A DNA stretch of 22,031 nucleotides, from contig JAQGMD010000086.1 of NCBI GenBank assembly GCA_028292565.1, positions 1 through 22,031 on the forward strand, given 5' to 3'. This document shows, in pieces, positions 1-6,918 of the stretch; the first letter of the stretch is position 1; each line of letters begins with the position of its first letter. This stretch comes from Burkholderia sp. Its GTDB lineage: Bacteria > Pseudomonadota > Gammaproteobacteria > Burkholderiales > Burkholderiaceae. Made by a program: the position numbers and the translations under genes. The notes beneath the pieces are model-generated. The model saw only the letters and a list, made by a program, of their open reading frames with translations. It was not told the origin of the DNA and did no database searches.

Positions 1-147
1 AGGCAAACCATCAAGTATGGTCAGCAAATGGATCAGGTCACGCAACTGCATGCGGCGCCGGTGGAAGAAGCGGCTGCGGCGTCGGCATCCATACAGGAGC
101 AGGCGGGCAAGCCGGCCAGAGCGGTCAGCGTATTTCGTATGGGGTGA
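1..147 (+). CDS. Methyl-accepting chemotaxis protein, C-terminal tail (partial)
   Basis: The reading frame is open from the window edge and ends in TGA at 145-147. It encodes about 48 residues with the distal end of a chemoreceptor signalling domain: MDQVTQ, then VEEAAAASAS, then a closing AVSVFRM. In the MCP family this is the descending helix of the cytoplasmic coiled coil and its end (usual form MDQVTQ-QNAALVEEAAAA...AVSVFRL). Chemoreceptors pass ligand or redox signals to CheA and CheW. The usual QNAAL is read here as LHAAP, with a proline inside a normally uninterrupted helix, and the residues before MDQVTQ (RQTIKYGQQ) also fit loosely. The copy may therefore be diverged or decaying. The gene body lies outside the window, so its sensor domain and integrity cannot be judged. 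Confidence 0.72.
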   Translation, partial: RQTIKYGQQMDQVTQLHAAPVEEAAAASASIQEQAGKPARAVSVFRMG

Positions 148-208
148 CAGAGCTCAGAGGACAGGAATCAGGGGTCCGGCAGCCATGCTATGCTTGCCTG
201 ACTTGCGG

Positions 209-229
209 GGCGGGCACGAGTTGCCCGCC
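209..229. terminator. GC-rich hairpin after the chemoreceptor gene
   Basis: GGCGGGCA (209-216) and TGCCCGCC (222-229) form a perfect 8-bp stem with a 5-nt loop. It lies about 60 bp after the chemoreceptor stop and 33 bp before the hydrolase start. No T-tract follows, so a role as intrinsic terminator is only possible. An 8-bp inverted repeat, AATCAGGG (166-173) and CCCTGATT (254-261), brackets it and ends directly at the next start codon. Confidence 0.35.
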
Positions 230-261
230 GTATATCTGATCCTGACCTTTGATCCCTGATT

Positions 262-1458
262 ATGCGCGACATTCCCGGTGGACCCGCCGGCTTTTCAGAA
301 GCCCGGCTCGAAGCAATCACAACACGCATACAGGCCGACATCGACGCCGGGCGCATACCCGGCGCGGTCATGCTGATCGCGCGCAACGGCAAGGTCGCCT
401 ACGAGCAGGCGCTTGGCCGGCAAGACCCGGTCAGCGGCAGGGCTATGGCGCTCGACGCCATCTTCCGCATTTATTCGATGACCAAGCCGATAGTTTCGGT
501 GGCGACGATGATGCTGGTGGAAGCGGGCAGGCTGCTGCTGAGTGACCCGATATCCAAATACCTGCCGGAGCTGGGCTCGCTGAAAGTCGGCGTCGAAACC
601 ACCGACAGCGCTGGCAAGACTACGCTGCAGCTGGTCCCGGCGAGACAGCCGATCACCGTGCATGACCTGCTTCGCCATACCTCGGGCTTCACCTACGGGA
701 TCTTTGGCGAATCGCTCGTCAAGACGAAATACCGCGAGCTGGGTGTGGGCAGCCTGAAGGCGACCAGCGACGAATACATCAGCACCCTGGCCCAGGCGCC
801 TCTCGCATGCCAGCCCGGCACCATCTGGGAATACAGTCATTCGACCGACGTGCTCGGCGTACTGCTGGAGCGGGTATGCGGCAAGACGCTGGGCGCGGTT
901 CTGGCGGAAAGCATACTCCGGCCTCTGGGCATGCTGGAAAGCGGATTCGCGGTCGAGCCGAAGAATGTCCATCGGATCGCCGAGCCGTTTGCGGTTGACC
1001 CGGTGACCGGCGCCAAAGTGCAATTGACCCAACCGCAGAACAACCCCAATTTTTTGTCGGGCGGCGGCGGCATGGTTTCCACCGTGCGCGACTACCTGCG
1101 TTTTGCGCAGATGTTGTTGAACGAAGGCGAACTCGACGGCGTACGTATCCTGTCGCGCAAAACGCTGCGTTACATGGCGAGCGACCATCTGGGCGAGCTG
1201 CCGCTGGCGAAGACCGGATCAAACTACCTGCCGGGCCCGGGTTACGGCTTTGGTCTCGGTTTCGGGGTGCGTACCTCGGCCGGTGATGCAGTCATCCCCG
1301 GCACTGTCGGCGACTTCACGTGGAGTGGCGTAGCCGGCACCTATTTCTGGATCGACCCCCAGGAAAAGCTGCTGGCGATTTTCCTGATGCAGGCGCCGGA
1401 ACAGCGCGCGCATTATCGGCAGATGTTTCGCAACCTGGTGTATGCGGCGCTGGAGTGA
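262..1458 (+). CDS. Serine hydrolase, beta-lactamase / class C (EstB-like) family
   Basis: The 398-residue protein has the fold markers of class C beta-lactamase-related esterases and peptidases. The nucleophile motif S-M-T-K is at residues 72-75, the second motif Y-S-H at 191-193 within GTIWEYSHSTD, and GGGGM near residue 270 precedes the C-terminal part. A W-S-G segment near residue 355 sits where lactamases have K-T-G. Family members hydrolyse esters, amides or D-amino-acid peptides; the substrate here cannot be named. No signal peptide is evident, so it is probably cytoplasmic. ATG 262 is the first ATG after an in-frame stop at 250-252, but no good ribosome-binding site precedes it. The intradiol dioxygenase gene starts 27 bp after its stop, suggesting co-transcription. 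A true antibiotic beta-lactamase is unlikely given the absent export signal and the EstB-like motifs. Confidence 0.88.
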   Translation: MRDIPGGPAGFSEARLEAITTRIQADIDAGRIPGAVMLIARNGKVAYEQALGRQDPVSGRAMALDAIFRIYSMTKPIVSVATMMLVEAGRLLLSDPISKYLPELGSLKVGVETTDSAGKTTLQLVPARQPITVHDLLRHTSGFTYGIFGESLVKTKYRELGVGSLKATSDEYISTLAQAPLACQPGTIWEYSHSTDVLGVLLERVCGKTLGAVLAESILRPLGMLESGFAVEPKNVHRIAEPFAVDPVTGAKVQLTQPQNNPNFLSGGGGMVSTVRDYLRFAQMLLNEGELDGVRILSRKTLRYMASDHLGELPLAKTGSNYLPGPGYGFGLGFGVRTSAGDAVIPGTVGDFTWSGVAGTYFWIDPQEKLLAIFLMQAPEQRAHYRQMFRNLVYAALE

Positions 1459-1485
1459 TCGGCGTTGATTTGCAAGGAGTGTGAC

Positions 1486-2178
1486 ATGACCAACGATGAT
1501 TTCCAGGGCCGGGTCCTCAGCCGGCGTGAAATGCTGGGTCTGCTCGGCGCCGCCGGTGCGACAGTGCTTGCGGGTTCGTCCTTTGCCCAATCCCGACCCG
1601 CGTTGTCGTGCGTCGCGACGCCGGAGCAAACCGAAGGACCGTTTTTTGTGGACGAGCGCCTTGCTCGTTCCGATATACGCGCCGATCCGGTGGATGGTTC
1701 AATCAGTGCGGGCGTGCCGTTGACGCTGGTCCTCGCGATCTCCTCCATCGGAAAGGACGGTTGCAAGCCGGTTGCCGGCGCAGTCGTGGATGTCTGGCAC
1801 TGCGACGCCATGGGCGCCTACTCGGATTCGGGTGGAGCGACTTCGGGCAGGAAATTCTTGCGCGGCTATCAAACCACCGGTGCGGATGGCAACGTGCGAT
1901 TCACCACCATTTATCCGGGCTGGTATCCGGGCCGGGCCGTGCACATCCATTTCAAGGTCCGCACCAGGGCGCATGAATTCACGTCGCAGCTTTATTTCGA
2001 TGAGGGCCTGACTGACCGCGCCCATACCCGCAAGCCGTACGCCGAACGGGGAGGGCGCAGGACGCGAAATGAGCGCGACGGACTGTACCGCAGCGGCGGC
2101 GACCAGCTGCTATTGCGACTGGCTGAAAGCGGCCAGGGATACACGGGAAATTTCCATGTCGGACTGCGGATGACATAG
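1486..2178 (+). CDS. Tat-exported intradiol ring-cleavage dioxygenase
   Basis: The 230-residue protein resembles the protocatechuate 3,4-dioxygenase / catechol 1,2-dioxygenase superfamily, Fe(III) enzymes that cleave an aromatic ring between two hydroxyls. The likely iron ligands are Tyr112 (GAYSD), Tyr147 (PGWYPG), His153 and His155 (VHIHFKV). The N-terminus has a twin-arginine signal: SRREML at 12-17, a hydrophobic run (LGLLGAAGATVLAG) and a probable AQS cleavage near residue 36. The folded metalloenzyme is therefore expected outside the cytoplasm. ATG 1486 is chosen because AAGGAG (1473-1478) precedes it at good spacing; an upstream TTG at 1465 would overlap that site. The loop between Tyr147 and His153 is shorter than in classical PcaH, as in the secreted single-subunit group. 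No pca or cat pathway genes adjoin it, so the substrate is unknown. Confidence 0.88.
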   Translation: MTNDDFQGRVLSRREMLGLLGAAGATVLAGSSFAQSRPALSCVATPEQTEGPFFVDERLARSDIRADPVDGSISAGVPLTLVLAISSIGKDGCKPVAGAVVDVWHCDAMGAYSDSGGATSGRKFLRGYQTTGADGNVRFTTIYPGWYPGRAVHIHFKVRTRAHEFTSQLYFDEGLTDRAHTRKPYAERGGRRTRNERDGLYRSGGDQLLLRLAESGQGYTGNFHVGLRMT

Positions 2179-2275
2179 CGCCCGGAATGGTGTGCCGCTG
2201 CGCATTAGTTGCATTTATGTGTAAACTGTCGTGGGCATTTCCCCTTGCAAGCCACTTACCAGAAGGAAGAACAAC

Positions 2276-2674
2276 ATGAACGGCAGCGACCTCGGCAAAC
2301 TCATACTTCGCCTCACCCTTGGTATCCTCATCCTGTTGCACGGCGTCGCGAAGATTACGGGCGGCGTAAGCTTTATCACTGCCACCGTAACCAAGCTGGG
2401 CTTGCCTGCGGAATTGGGTTACCTGGTCTACGTCGGCGAAGTGATTGCGCCGGTGCTGCTGATACTCGGTTTCTGGACCCGCATTTCCGCCGGCATCATC
2501 GCAATCAATATGGTCGTCGCCGTCTGGATTGCACATACTTCGCAACTGTTCGAGCTGACAAAAAACGGCGGCTGGGCACTCGAGCTGCAAGGCATGTTCC
2601 TGATGACAGCAATCGCGCTGGTGTTCCTCGGCGGCGGGCGCTATAGCCTTGGGGCGAATAGCAGGTGGAATTAG
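2276..2674 (+). CDS. DoxX family membrane protein
   Basis: The 132-residue hydrophobic protein has about four predicted membrane segments, roughly residues 7-25, 45-66, 70-88 and 100-118. It carries the DoxX signature start: an N-terminal LILRLTLGILILLHGVAKI, then GLP, then YVGEVIAPVLLILGFWTR. DoxX-like proteins are small inner-membrane proteins; some act with thiosulfate:quinone oxidoreductase or in oxidative-stress complexes, but most, including this one, have no assigned role. ATG 2276 is chosen because AAGGAAGA (2263-2270) lies just upstream; the frame is open further upstream without an RBS. It begins 97 bp after the dioxygenase stop, so it may have its own promoter or be read from the same transcript. 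Confidence 0.88.
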   Translation: MNGSDLGKLILRLTLGILILLHGVAKITGGVSFITATVTKLGLPAELGYLVYVGEVIAPVLLILGFWTRISAGIIAINMVVAVWIAHTSQLFELTKNGGWALELQGMFLMTAIALVFLGGGRYSLGANSRWN

Positions 2675-2950
2675 TACCTGGGAAGCGGTAAGGTTCAATC
2701 TGCAGTGCACACCGGATGTTGAAAAACACTCGCCAGGCGAAATGCAATGCAAACATCCGGCGGGTCGCGACCGGCCCTACGACAGCTGCCTTCAATGCCA
2801 CGCTGGGAAGGCCGGATGGTTAAAAACATGCCGGCATTCCATCTCCACCCTGCAACTCATTTGCGCCTCCTCACACCAGCGATCACCGCTTCGAACCGCC
2901 GCACGCACAGCCTCTCCTAACCCGAGTACCCCGCCACTCGGAGAGGCGCC

Positions 2951-4009
2951 ATGCATCTCATCAAACTTGCCGCAGCGTTTGTTGCGGCGGCCATCCTCTC
3001 CAGTTGCGGCGGTGACGGCAACCCCCGGATTCCCCCTCCGAACCCCGGCTTCACATCCCTCGTGTCATTCGGCGACAGCCTGAGCGATGTCGGCACCTAC
3101 TCGGTAGGCTCCGTCAAGTCGCATGGCGGGGGCAAGTTCACGGTGAATTCACCGGATGCAAAGATCTGGATCGAATTGATCGCCGCGCGGATGGGTGTCA
3201 GCGCGCCGTGTGCGGCGCAAACCGGGCTGGAGGGCGATCCGGCCCAGGGGTACTCCGCACCGGTGACCAATGTCACCGCATGTACCGCTTATGCGCAAGG
3301 TGGTGCGCGCGTGACGAACCCCGTAGGGCCCGGCAATCGCGCGCTGGGGGGCGGGAACGCGGTGATCGGGGAGCTGACAGTGCCGGTTGCTACACAGATT
3401 CAAAACCACCTTGCCAGCCACGGCGGGACCTTCAATGGGAGTGAAGCGGTGTTCGTGATGGCCGGCGCTAATGACCTGCTGATGCAGTTGCTTGACGTAG
3501 CACGGGGAGAGGACCCGCTCGACGCCGTCGGCGCGATGGCAAAGGCTGGTGTTGAGCTCGCCCTGCAAATCAGGTCGCTCATCTCGGCAGGCGCAACGCA
3601 TGTGATCGTGGTGAACGTACCCGATGTAAGCACAACGCCGTTCGGACAGGCGCAGGCTGAGATACAGCAGGAGCTGATCCAAGTGATGGGGCGGACCTTC
3701 AACGCTGCGCTGCGGCAGGGCGTGGAGGACCGGCCGGAGGTATTGTATGTGGACGCCTGGGCTCGCGGCCGGGAGCAGAGCGACCATCCTGCGCAATACG
3801 GTTTGACCAACGTCATGTCACCGGCATGCGACCTTTCCCCCGCGGCCAATCCGCTGGAGTCCGCGCTGATATGCACCGGTGCCAATGTGGTCCCCGGCGT
3901 GATCGACCGATATCAGTTCGCGGACACGGTGCATCCGACGCCTTACGGCCATCAGCTGTTGGCTGAGCTGGTGTCGGGCGAGCTGATTCGCAGGGGGTGG
4001 CTGCGTTAA
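2951..4009 (+). CDS. GDSL-type SGNH hydrolase, predicted lipoprotein
   Basis: The 352-residue protein begins with a lipoprotein signal: hydrophobic AAAFVAAAIL followed by lipobox L-S-S-C with the lipidated Cys19, so it is expected to be membrane-anchored in the periplasm. The SGNH hydrolase blocks are in order: block I F-G-D-S-L-S-D (Ser43 nucleophile), block III G-A-N-D (172-175), and block V D325-T-V-H328. The length matches secreted GDSL esterases/lipases, also called phospholipase/lecithinase/hemolysin in annotations. The reaction is hydrolysis of an ester; the substrate is not determined. The start has GGAGAGG at 2940-2946. It ends 4 bp before a strong bidirectional hairpin shared with the convergent histone-fold gene. 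The 276 bp upstream, 2675-2950, hold no recognisable gene. Confidence 0.9.
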   Translation: MHLIKLAAAFVAAAILSSCGGDGNPRIPPPNPGFTSLVSFGDSLSDVGTYSVGSVKSHGGGKFTVNSPDAKIWIELIAARMGVSAPCAAQTGLEGDPAQGYSAPVTNVTACTAYAQGGARVTNPVGPGNRALGGGNAVIGELTVPVATQIQNHLASHGGTFNGSEAVFVMAGANDLLMQLLDVARGEDPLDAVGAMAKAGVELALQIRSLISAGATHVIVVNVPDVSTTPFGQAQAEIQQELIQVMGRTFNAALRQGVEDRPEVLYVDAWARGREQSDHPAQYGLTNVMSPACDLSPAANPLESALICTGANVVPGVIDRYQFADTVHPTPYGHQLLAELVSGELIRRGWLR

Positions 4010-4013
4010 CAGA

Positions 4014-4055
4014 TGGAACTGTAGGTTGGGATTTGCATCCCAAGCTACAGTTCCA
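4014..4055. terminator. TAGGTTGGGAT palindromic repeat, bidirectional terminator (copy 1)
   Basis: The left arm 4014-4032 and right arm 4037-4055 pair over 19 positions with one mismatch (at 4025) around the loop TTGC. It lies between the convergent GDSL hydrolase and DUF1931 genes, 4 bp after the former's stop. Its core GTAGGTTGGGAT-x-TGC (4021-4036) matches 18597-18612 at 15 of 16 positions, so it belongs to a repeat family as well as being a likely terminator for both strands. Confidence 0.82.
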
Positions 4056-4070
4056 CCGAATTCAGCGCTG

Positions 4071-4523
4071 CTACATGATCTGGTCAAACAGCTTGAACGC
4101 CTTTTCCCAGTGCTCGGTCGCCAATGGATTTTTCGCGTCAGGGTCTATGATTTTTATGCTGTGCGCAAGCGCCACGCTGAGCCCGCCCGCGATTTCCGGC
4201 AGCATCGCGCGAGTATCGTCCGCGTAGTCCATCTCGAGCACGGGCAGTTTGGTCAGCTGATCCAGTATCGGAGTGAGCTGGAGATCCTGGTTAAGCACCT
4301 GGAAGATGTGAATGTTTTCCTGCAGGCCCTTGGTGATCGGCAAATCGCACGGCAGGATCACGTCGCGGGAATTCGCCTTCGCCGTGGCGACGCCACGAAT
4401 CAGCAGATCCTCAATCTCGTGGTTGAAGAAATCGTCGAGCCGCCTGAGGTCTTCCTTGTCCACATCGAGGCTCGCTGCTTCACGAAACAATTTTTCAAAT
4501 TTCGGTATAGCCATCAGTTCCAT
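4071..4523 (-). CDS. DUF1931 family histone-fold protein
   Basis: The 150-residue protein matches, from memory of the family, the DUF1931 group exemplified by Aquifex aeolicus aq_328, whose structure shows two histone folds in one chain. The family landmarks are KFEKLFREAASLDVDK near residues 8-23, R-D-V-I-L-P-C-D-L-P-I-T-K-G-L-Q-E at 53-69, and L-P-E-I-A-G-G-L-S-V-A-L-A followed by KIIDPD at 108-129. The length is full. No signal peptide is present, so it is cytoplasmic. Whether bacterial DUF1931 proteins bind DNA is not established. The start at 4523 is supported by AAGGAG seven bases upstream. It is the last gene of the minus-strand reductase operon and is separated from the Old Yellow Enzyme gene by a decayed aldo/keto reductase fragment. 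Confidence 0.88.
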   Translation of the reverse strand: MELMAIPKFEKLFREAASLDVDKEDLRRLDDFFNHEIEDLLIRGVATAKANSRDVILPCDLPITKGLQENIHIFQVLNQDLQLTPILDQLTKLPVLEMDYADDTRAMLPEIAGGLSVALAHSIKIIDPDAKNPLATEHWEKAFKLFDQIM

Positions 4524-4539
4524 GGTGTTGCTCCTTCGT

Positions 4540-4677
4540 TTAAATCATTTCAAGCTTGATGCCCTCGAGCAGGGCGGCGATTTCCTAGGGTCGGTGTTTC
4601 GGGTTTTCGCCCATGTGCCAGGTGCCCTGGCCGAGCACCGGGACCTTGTCGCCGGAAGGAAGTTTCGGCATGCGCAT
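4540..4677 (-). pseudogene. Aldo/keto reductase, 5' remnant
   Basis: Reading leftward from ATG 4677, which has AAGGAG at normal spacing, the frame gives MRMPKLPSGDKVPVLGQGTW followed by HMGENPKHRP and then a TAG stop at 4587-4585. In the same frame it continues EIAALLEGIKLEMI to a TAA at 4542-4540. This is the N-terminal signature of the aldo/keto reductase family (VPVLGQGTWHMGE ... EIAALRLGIDLGMT), whose members are about 270-330 residues long. Only about 45 codons remain, with an internal stop. The reading frame stops right before the ribosome-binding site of the DUF1931 gene, so the rest was evidently deleted. It presumably once encoded an NADPH-dependent carbonyl reductase in this operon. 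Confidence 0.82.
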
Positions 4678-4702
4678 GAGTTGCTCCTTGACAGGATGGA
4701 TG

Positions 4703-5914
4703 TCATCGCCAGCTCTCGTCCACCACCGGCTTTGGTGCCTGGCCGCGCAGCTGCTTCAGCGTCGGGTAGTCGGTATAGCCTTTGGCGCCGCCACCATAGT
4801 ACGTCGACGGATCGTCCGGGTTCAGCGGCGCACGTTCGCGGAAGCGCTCCGGCAGGTCGGGATTGGCGAGGAACTTGCGGCCGAAGGCGATCAGGTCCGC
4901 CTTGCCCTGCTCGAGCCATTCCTCAGCGGTGTCGTGGTCAAAGCCGCCGGCGAGCATCAGCAGCCCGCGGTATTTGTTGCGCATGATGTCGACCATCTTC
5001 ATTGCCTGCGGTGGTGGCGGCACCCGCTTTTCGAGCGCGGCGGCGGCAGGATTGATGACATGCAGGTAGGCCAGCTTGAAGTCATTCAGTTTTTCCGCGA
5101 TATGACCGAAGGTGAGTTCCGGATGCTCGTCACCCATATCGTTGAACGTTCCCATGGGTGACAGTCTCACGCCGACACGCTCCGGGCCGAAGATGCCGCT
5201 GACGACTTCGATCACTTGCATCAGCAGGCGCGAACGGTTCTCGACCGATCCGCCGTAATTGTCGCTGCGCCGGTTGCTCTTGGTCTCGATGAACTGGTCG
5301 ATCAGGTAGCCGTTTGCGCCATGCACTTCAATGCCGTCGAATCCGGCCCTGATGGCATTCTTGGCGCCGCGCTCATACTGGCGGACGATGTAGGGCATCT
5401 CCTCGTTATCGAGCGCACGTGGCTTGATGCAGGGGACATTTTCGCCCTGGCCCTCATCATTTTCAATGAACGCCATGGCGTCGGCTTTGATGGCGGAGGG
5501 AGCGACCGGCAGCATGTTGTCGGGTTGCAGCGCGGGATGGGAAATGCGGCCGACGTGCCATAACTGCAGGAAAATCAATCCACCGGAGGCATGCACCGCT
5601 GCCGTGACCATCCGCCAGCCGTCAACTTGTTCGCGGGTGTGTATGCCGGGCGTCCACGCATAGCCTTGTCCCTGCATCGACACCTGCGTGGCTTCACTGA
5701 TGATCAGCGCCGCCGAGGCGCGTTGCGCATAATACGCCGCCATCAGCGGAGTAGGGACGTTGCCGGGGCCGGCGCGCGAACGCGTCAACGGCGCCATCAC
5801 AATCCGGTGGCGCAGATCGTAGGGTCCCAGCCTGATGGGCTGAAAGAGTTTTTCCGCGGATGGCGAGAGCGGCTTGCCGGTCTTCTGCTCGGCGGGTGGG
5901 GAGGCTACTTCCAT
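4703..5914 (-). CDS. Old Yellow Enzyme family NADH:flavin oxidoreductase (NemA-like)
   Basis: The 403-residue protein is a full-length FMN-binding TIM barrel ene-reductase. It starts with LFQPIRLGPYDLRHRIVMAP, the typical first strand, then TQVSMQGQGYAWTPGI near 76-91. The substrate-binding pair H198 and N201 is in HGANGYL, followed by DQFIETKSNRRSDNYGG. A late A-F-G-R-K-F-L-A-N-P-D-L segment marks the phosphate-binding end. The family reduces activated C=C bonds of enones, quinones, maleimides and nitro compounds with NAD(P)H. ATG 5914 is chosen because GGAG precedes it by seven bases; an ORF extension to 5968 overlaps the upstream MDR gene and lacks support. It follows that gene by 19 bp. 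The context of several reductases points to electrophile or quinone detoxification. Confidence 0.93.
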   Translation of the reverse strand: MEVASPPAEQKTGKPLSPSAEKLFQPIRLGPYDLRHRIVMAPLTRSRAGPGNVPTPLMAAYYAQRASAALIISEATQVSMQGQGYAWTPGIHTREQVDGWRMVTAAVHASGGLIFLQLWHVGRISHPALQPDNMLPVAPSAIKADAMAFIENDEGQGENVPCIKPRALDNEEMPYIVRQYERGAKNAIRAGFDGIEVHGANGYLIDQFIETKSNRRSDNYGGSVENRSRLLMQVIEVVSGIFGPERVGVRLSPMGTFNDMGDEHPELTFGHIAEKLNDFKLAYLHVINPAAAALEKRVPPPPQAMKMVDIMRNKYRGLLMLAGGFDHDTAEEWLEQGKADLIAFGRKFLANPDLPERFRERAPLNPDDPSTYYGGGAKGYTDYPTLKQLRGQAPKPVVDESWR

Positions 5915-5933
5915 GAAGTGACTCCAAAAGGGT

Positions 5934-6887
5934 TTACTTGATTTCGAGCGCAACCTTGCCGTGCACATGCTTGGTCAGCACCATGTCGAGCGCCACCGGC
6001 GCACGCTCGAATTCAACCGTGTCGTGGATCTTCAACTCAAGCGTTCCGCCGTCGATCATGCCGGCGAGTACTTTCAGGCGGGCGGCGTCAGCGCGCACCA
6101 CGTAGTCCGAGATGATCTCGACCCGCGGCCGGTCGATCGTCACCGCGCCGGGGAGGTCAACCATCTTTCCGCCGTCGCGCAGTGCCCACACGTACTCGTT
6201 GGCTTCTTCGCTTGCAATACCATTGAGCGCCTTGTCGACGCCGTTCGGATACACCTGGCGGATGGCCTTCGCCACATCGTCCACTTCGTGGTAGTCGATC
6301 ACCGTCTCGGCGCCGAGCGAAGAGACGAAGTCGTGGCTATGCCGGCTGGCCGTCGCAACCACATGCGCTCCGATGCGCGATGCGATCTGCACCGCAAGAT
6401 GACCCACACCGCCGGCGGCCGCAGTGATCAGCACGCTTTCATCTGGCTTGACCTGAAGGATGTCGACCAGGGTTTCATGCGCCGTAAGGCCGACTATCGG
6501 CAGTGAACCGGCGCGTACCAGGTCGAGGTTTTTCGGCGCAGGCGCCGGGTAGGTTTCCGGAACCATCATGTATTCGGCCCACGCGCCGTTGTCATACAGC
6601 GGATAGCTGTAGACATAGACGGGGTCGGTTTCGGCAAAGCCGCGGACATCCGCACCGACCGCGGCGACTATGCCGGCGCCGGCCAGGCCGAGCACCAGCG
6701 GAAACGGGCGCTCCATGTCCCATACGCCGGTGCGCACCAGTTCGTCCCAGTCGCCCACTTCCGCGCCGCGCATCCTGATCACGATATCGTGCGGTCCCGG
6801 TTCCGGCATGGGAAGGTTCATCAGCTTCAGCGGTTCGCCATAGCCATCGATGGCCCAGGCGCGCATGGATTTCGGAGTGGTAGCCAT
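5934..6887 (-). CDS. Zinc-free MDR reductase / quinone oxidoreductase-like, paralogue 1
   Basis: The 317-residue medium-chain dehydrogenase/reductase belongs to the quinone-oxidoreductase-like branch. A GroES-like N-terminal part with PFPLVLGLAGAG near 61-72 is followed by the Rossmann motif A-A-A-G-G-V-G-H-L-A-V-Q at 156-167, then GAETVIDY. The cysteine cluster of zinc alcohol dehydrogenases is missing, so no catalytic or structural zinc is expected. Such enzymes transfer hydride from NADPH to quinones or alpha,beta-unsaturated carbonyls. It is the third of three tandem homologues sharing the opening MRAW-x-I-x-x-Y-G and the ending H-V-H-G-K-V-A-L-E-I-K. The RBS AAAGGAA precedes ATG 6887. 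Its start is 31 bp after the stop of paralogue 2, consistent with one transcript. Confidence 0.9.
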   Translation of the reverse strand: MATTPKSMRAWAIDGYGEPLKLMNLPMPEPGPHDIVIRMRGAEVGDWDELVRTGVWDMERPFPLVLGLAGAGIVAAVGADVRGFAETDPVYVYSYPLYDNGAWAEYMMVPETYPAPAPKNLDLVRAGSLPIVGLTAHETLVDILQVKPDESVLITAAAGGVGHLAVQIASRIGAHVVATASRHSHDFVSSLGAETVIDYHEVDDVAKAIRQVYPNGVDKALNGIASEEANEYVWALRDGGKMVDLPGAVTIDRPRVEIISDYVVRADAARLKVLAGMIDGGTLELKIHDTVEFERAPVALDMVLTKHVHGKVALEIK

Positions 6888-6918
6888 CGCTGCATTCCTT
6901 TCGCTACATTAACTGATG

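Noticed and set aside
166..261. AATCAGGG ... CCCTGATT inverted repeat as possible mobile-element ends
   Set aside because: Eight bases over 96 bp is weak, no transposase or target duplication is visible, and similarity fades beyond the core.
295..1188. Long minus-strand open frame (297 codons) opposite the serine hydrolase
   Set aside because: Its translation is rich in Arg, His and Gln without family motifs and it lies wholly opposite a gene with clear catalytic motifs; it is a GC-rich shadow frame.
262..1458. Antibiotic-resistance beta-lactamase (ampC)
   Set aside because: No signal peptide, Y-S-H instead of Y-x-N, and W-S-G instead of K-T-G point to an EstB-like esterase or peptidase.
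1979..2752. Minus-strand frame of 257 codons over the dioxygenase end and DoxX gene
   Set aside because: No recognisable domain, and it covers two well-supported plus-strand genes and their ribosome-binding sites.
2649..3083. Plus-strand frame of 144 codons before the GDSL gene
   Set aside because: It overlaps the signal peptide of the lipoprotein in another frame, has no RBS or motif, and its composition looks random.
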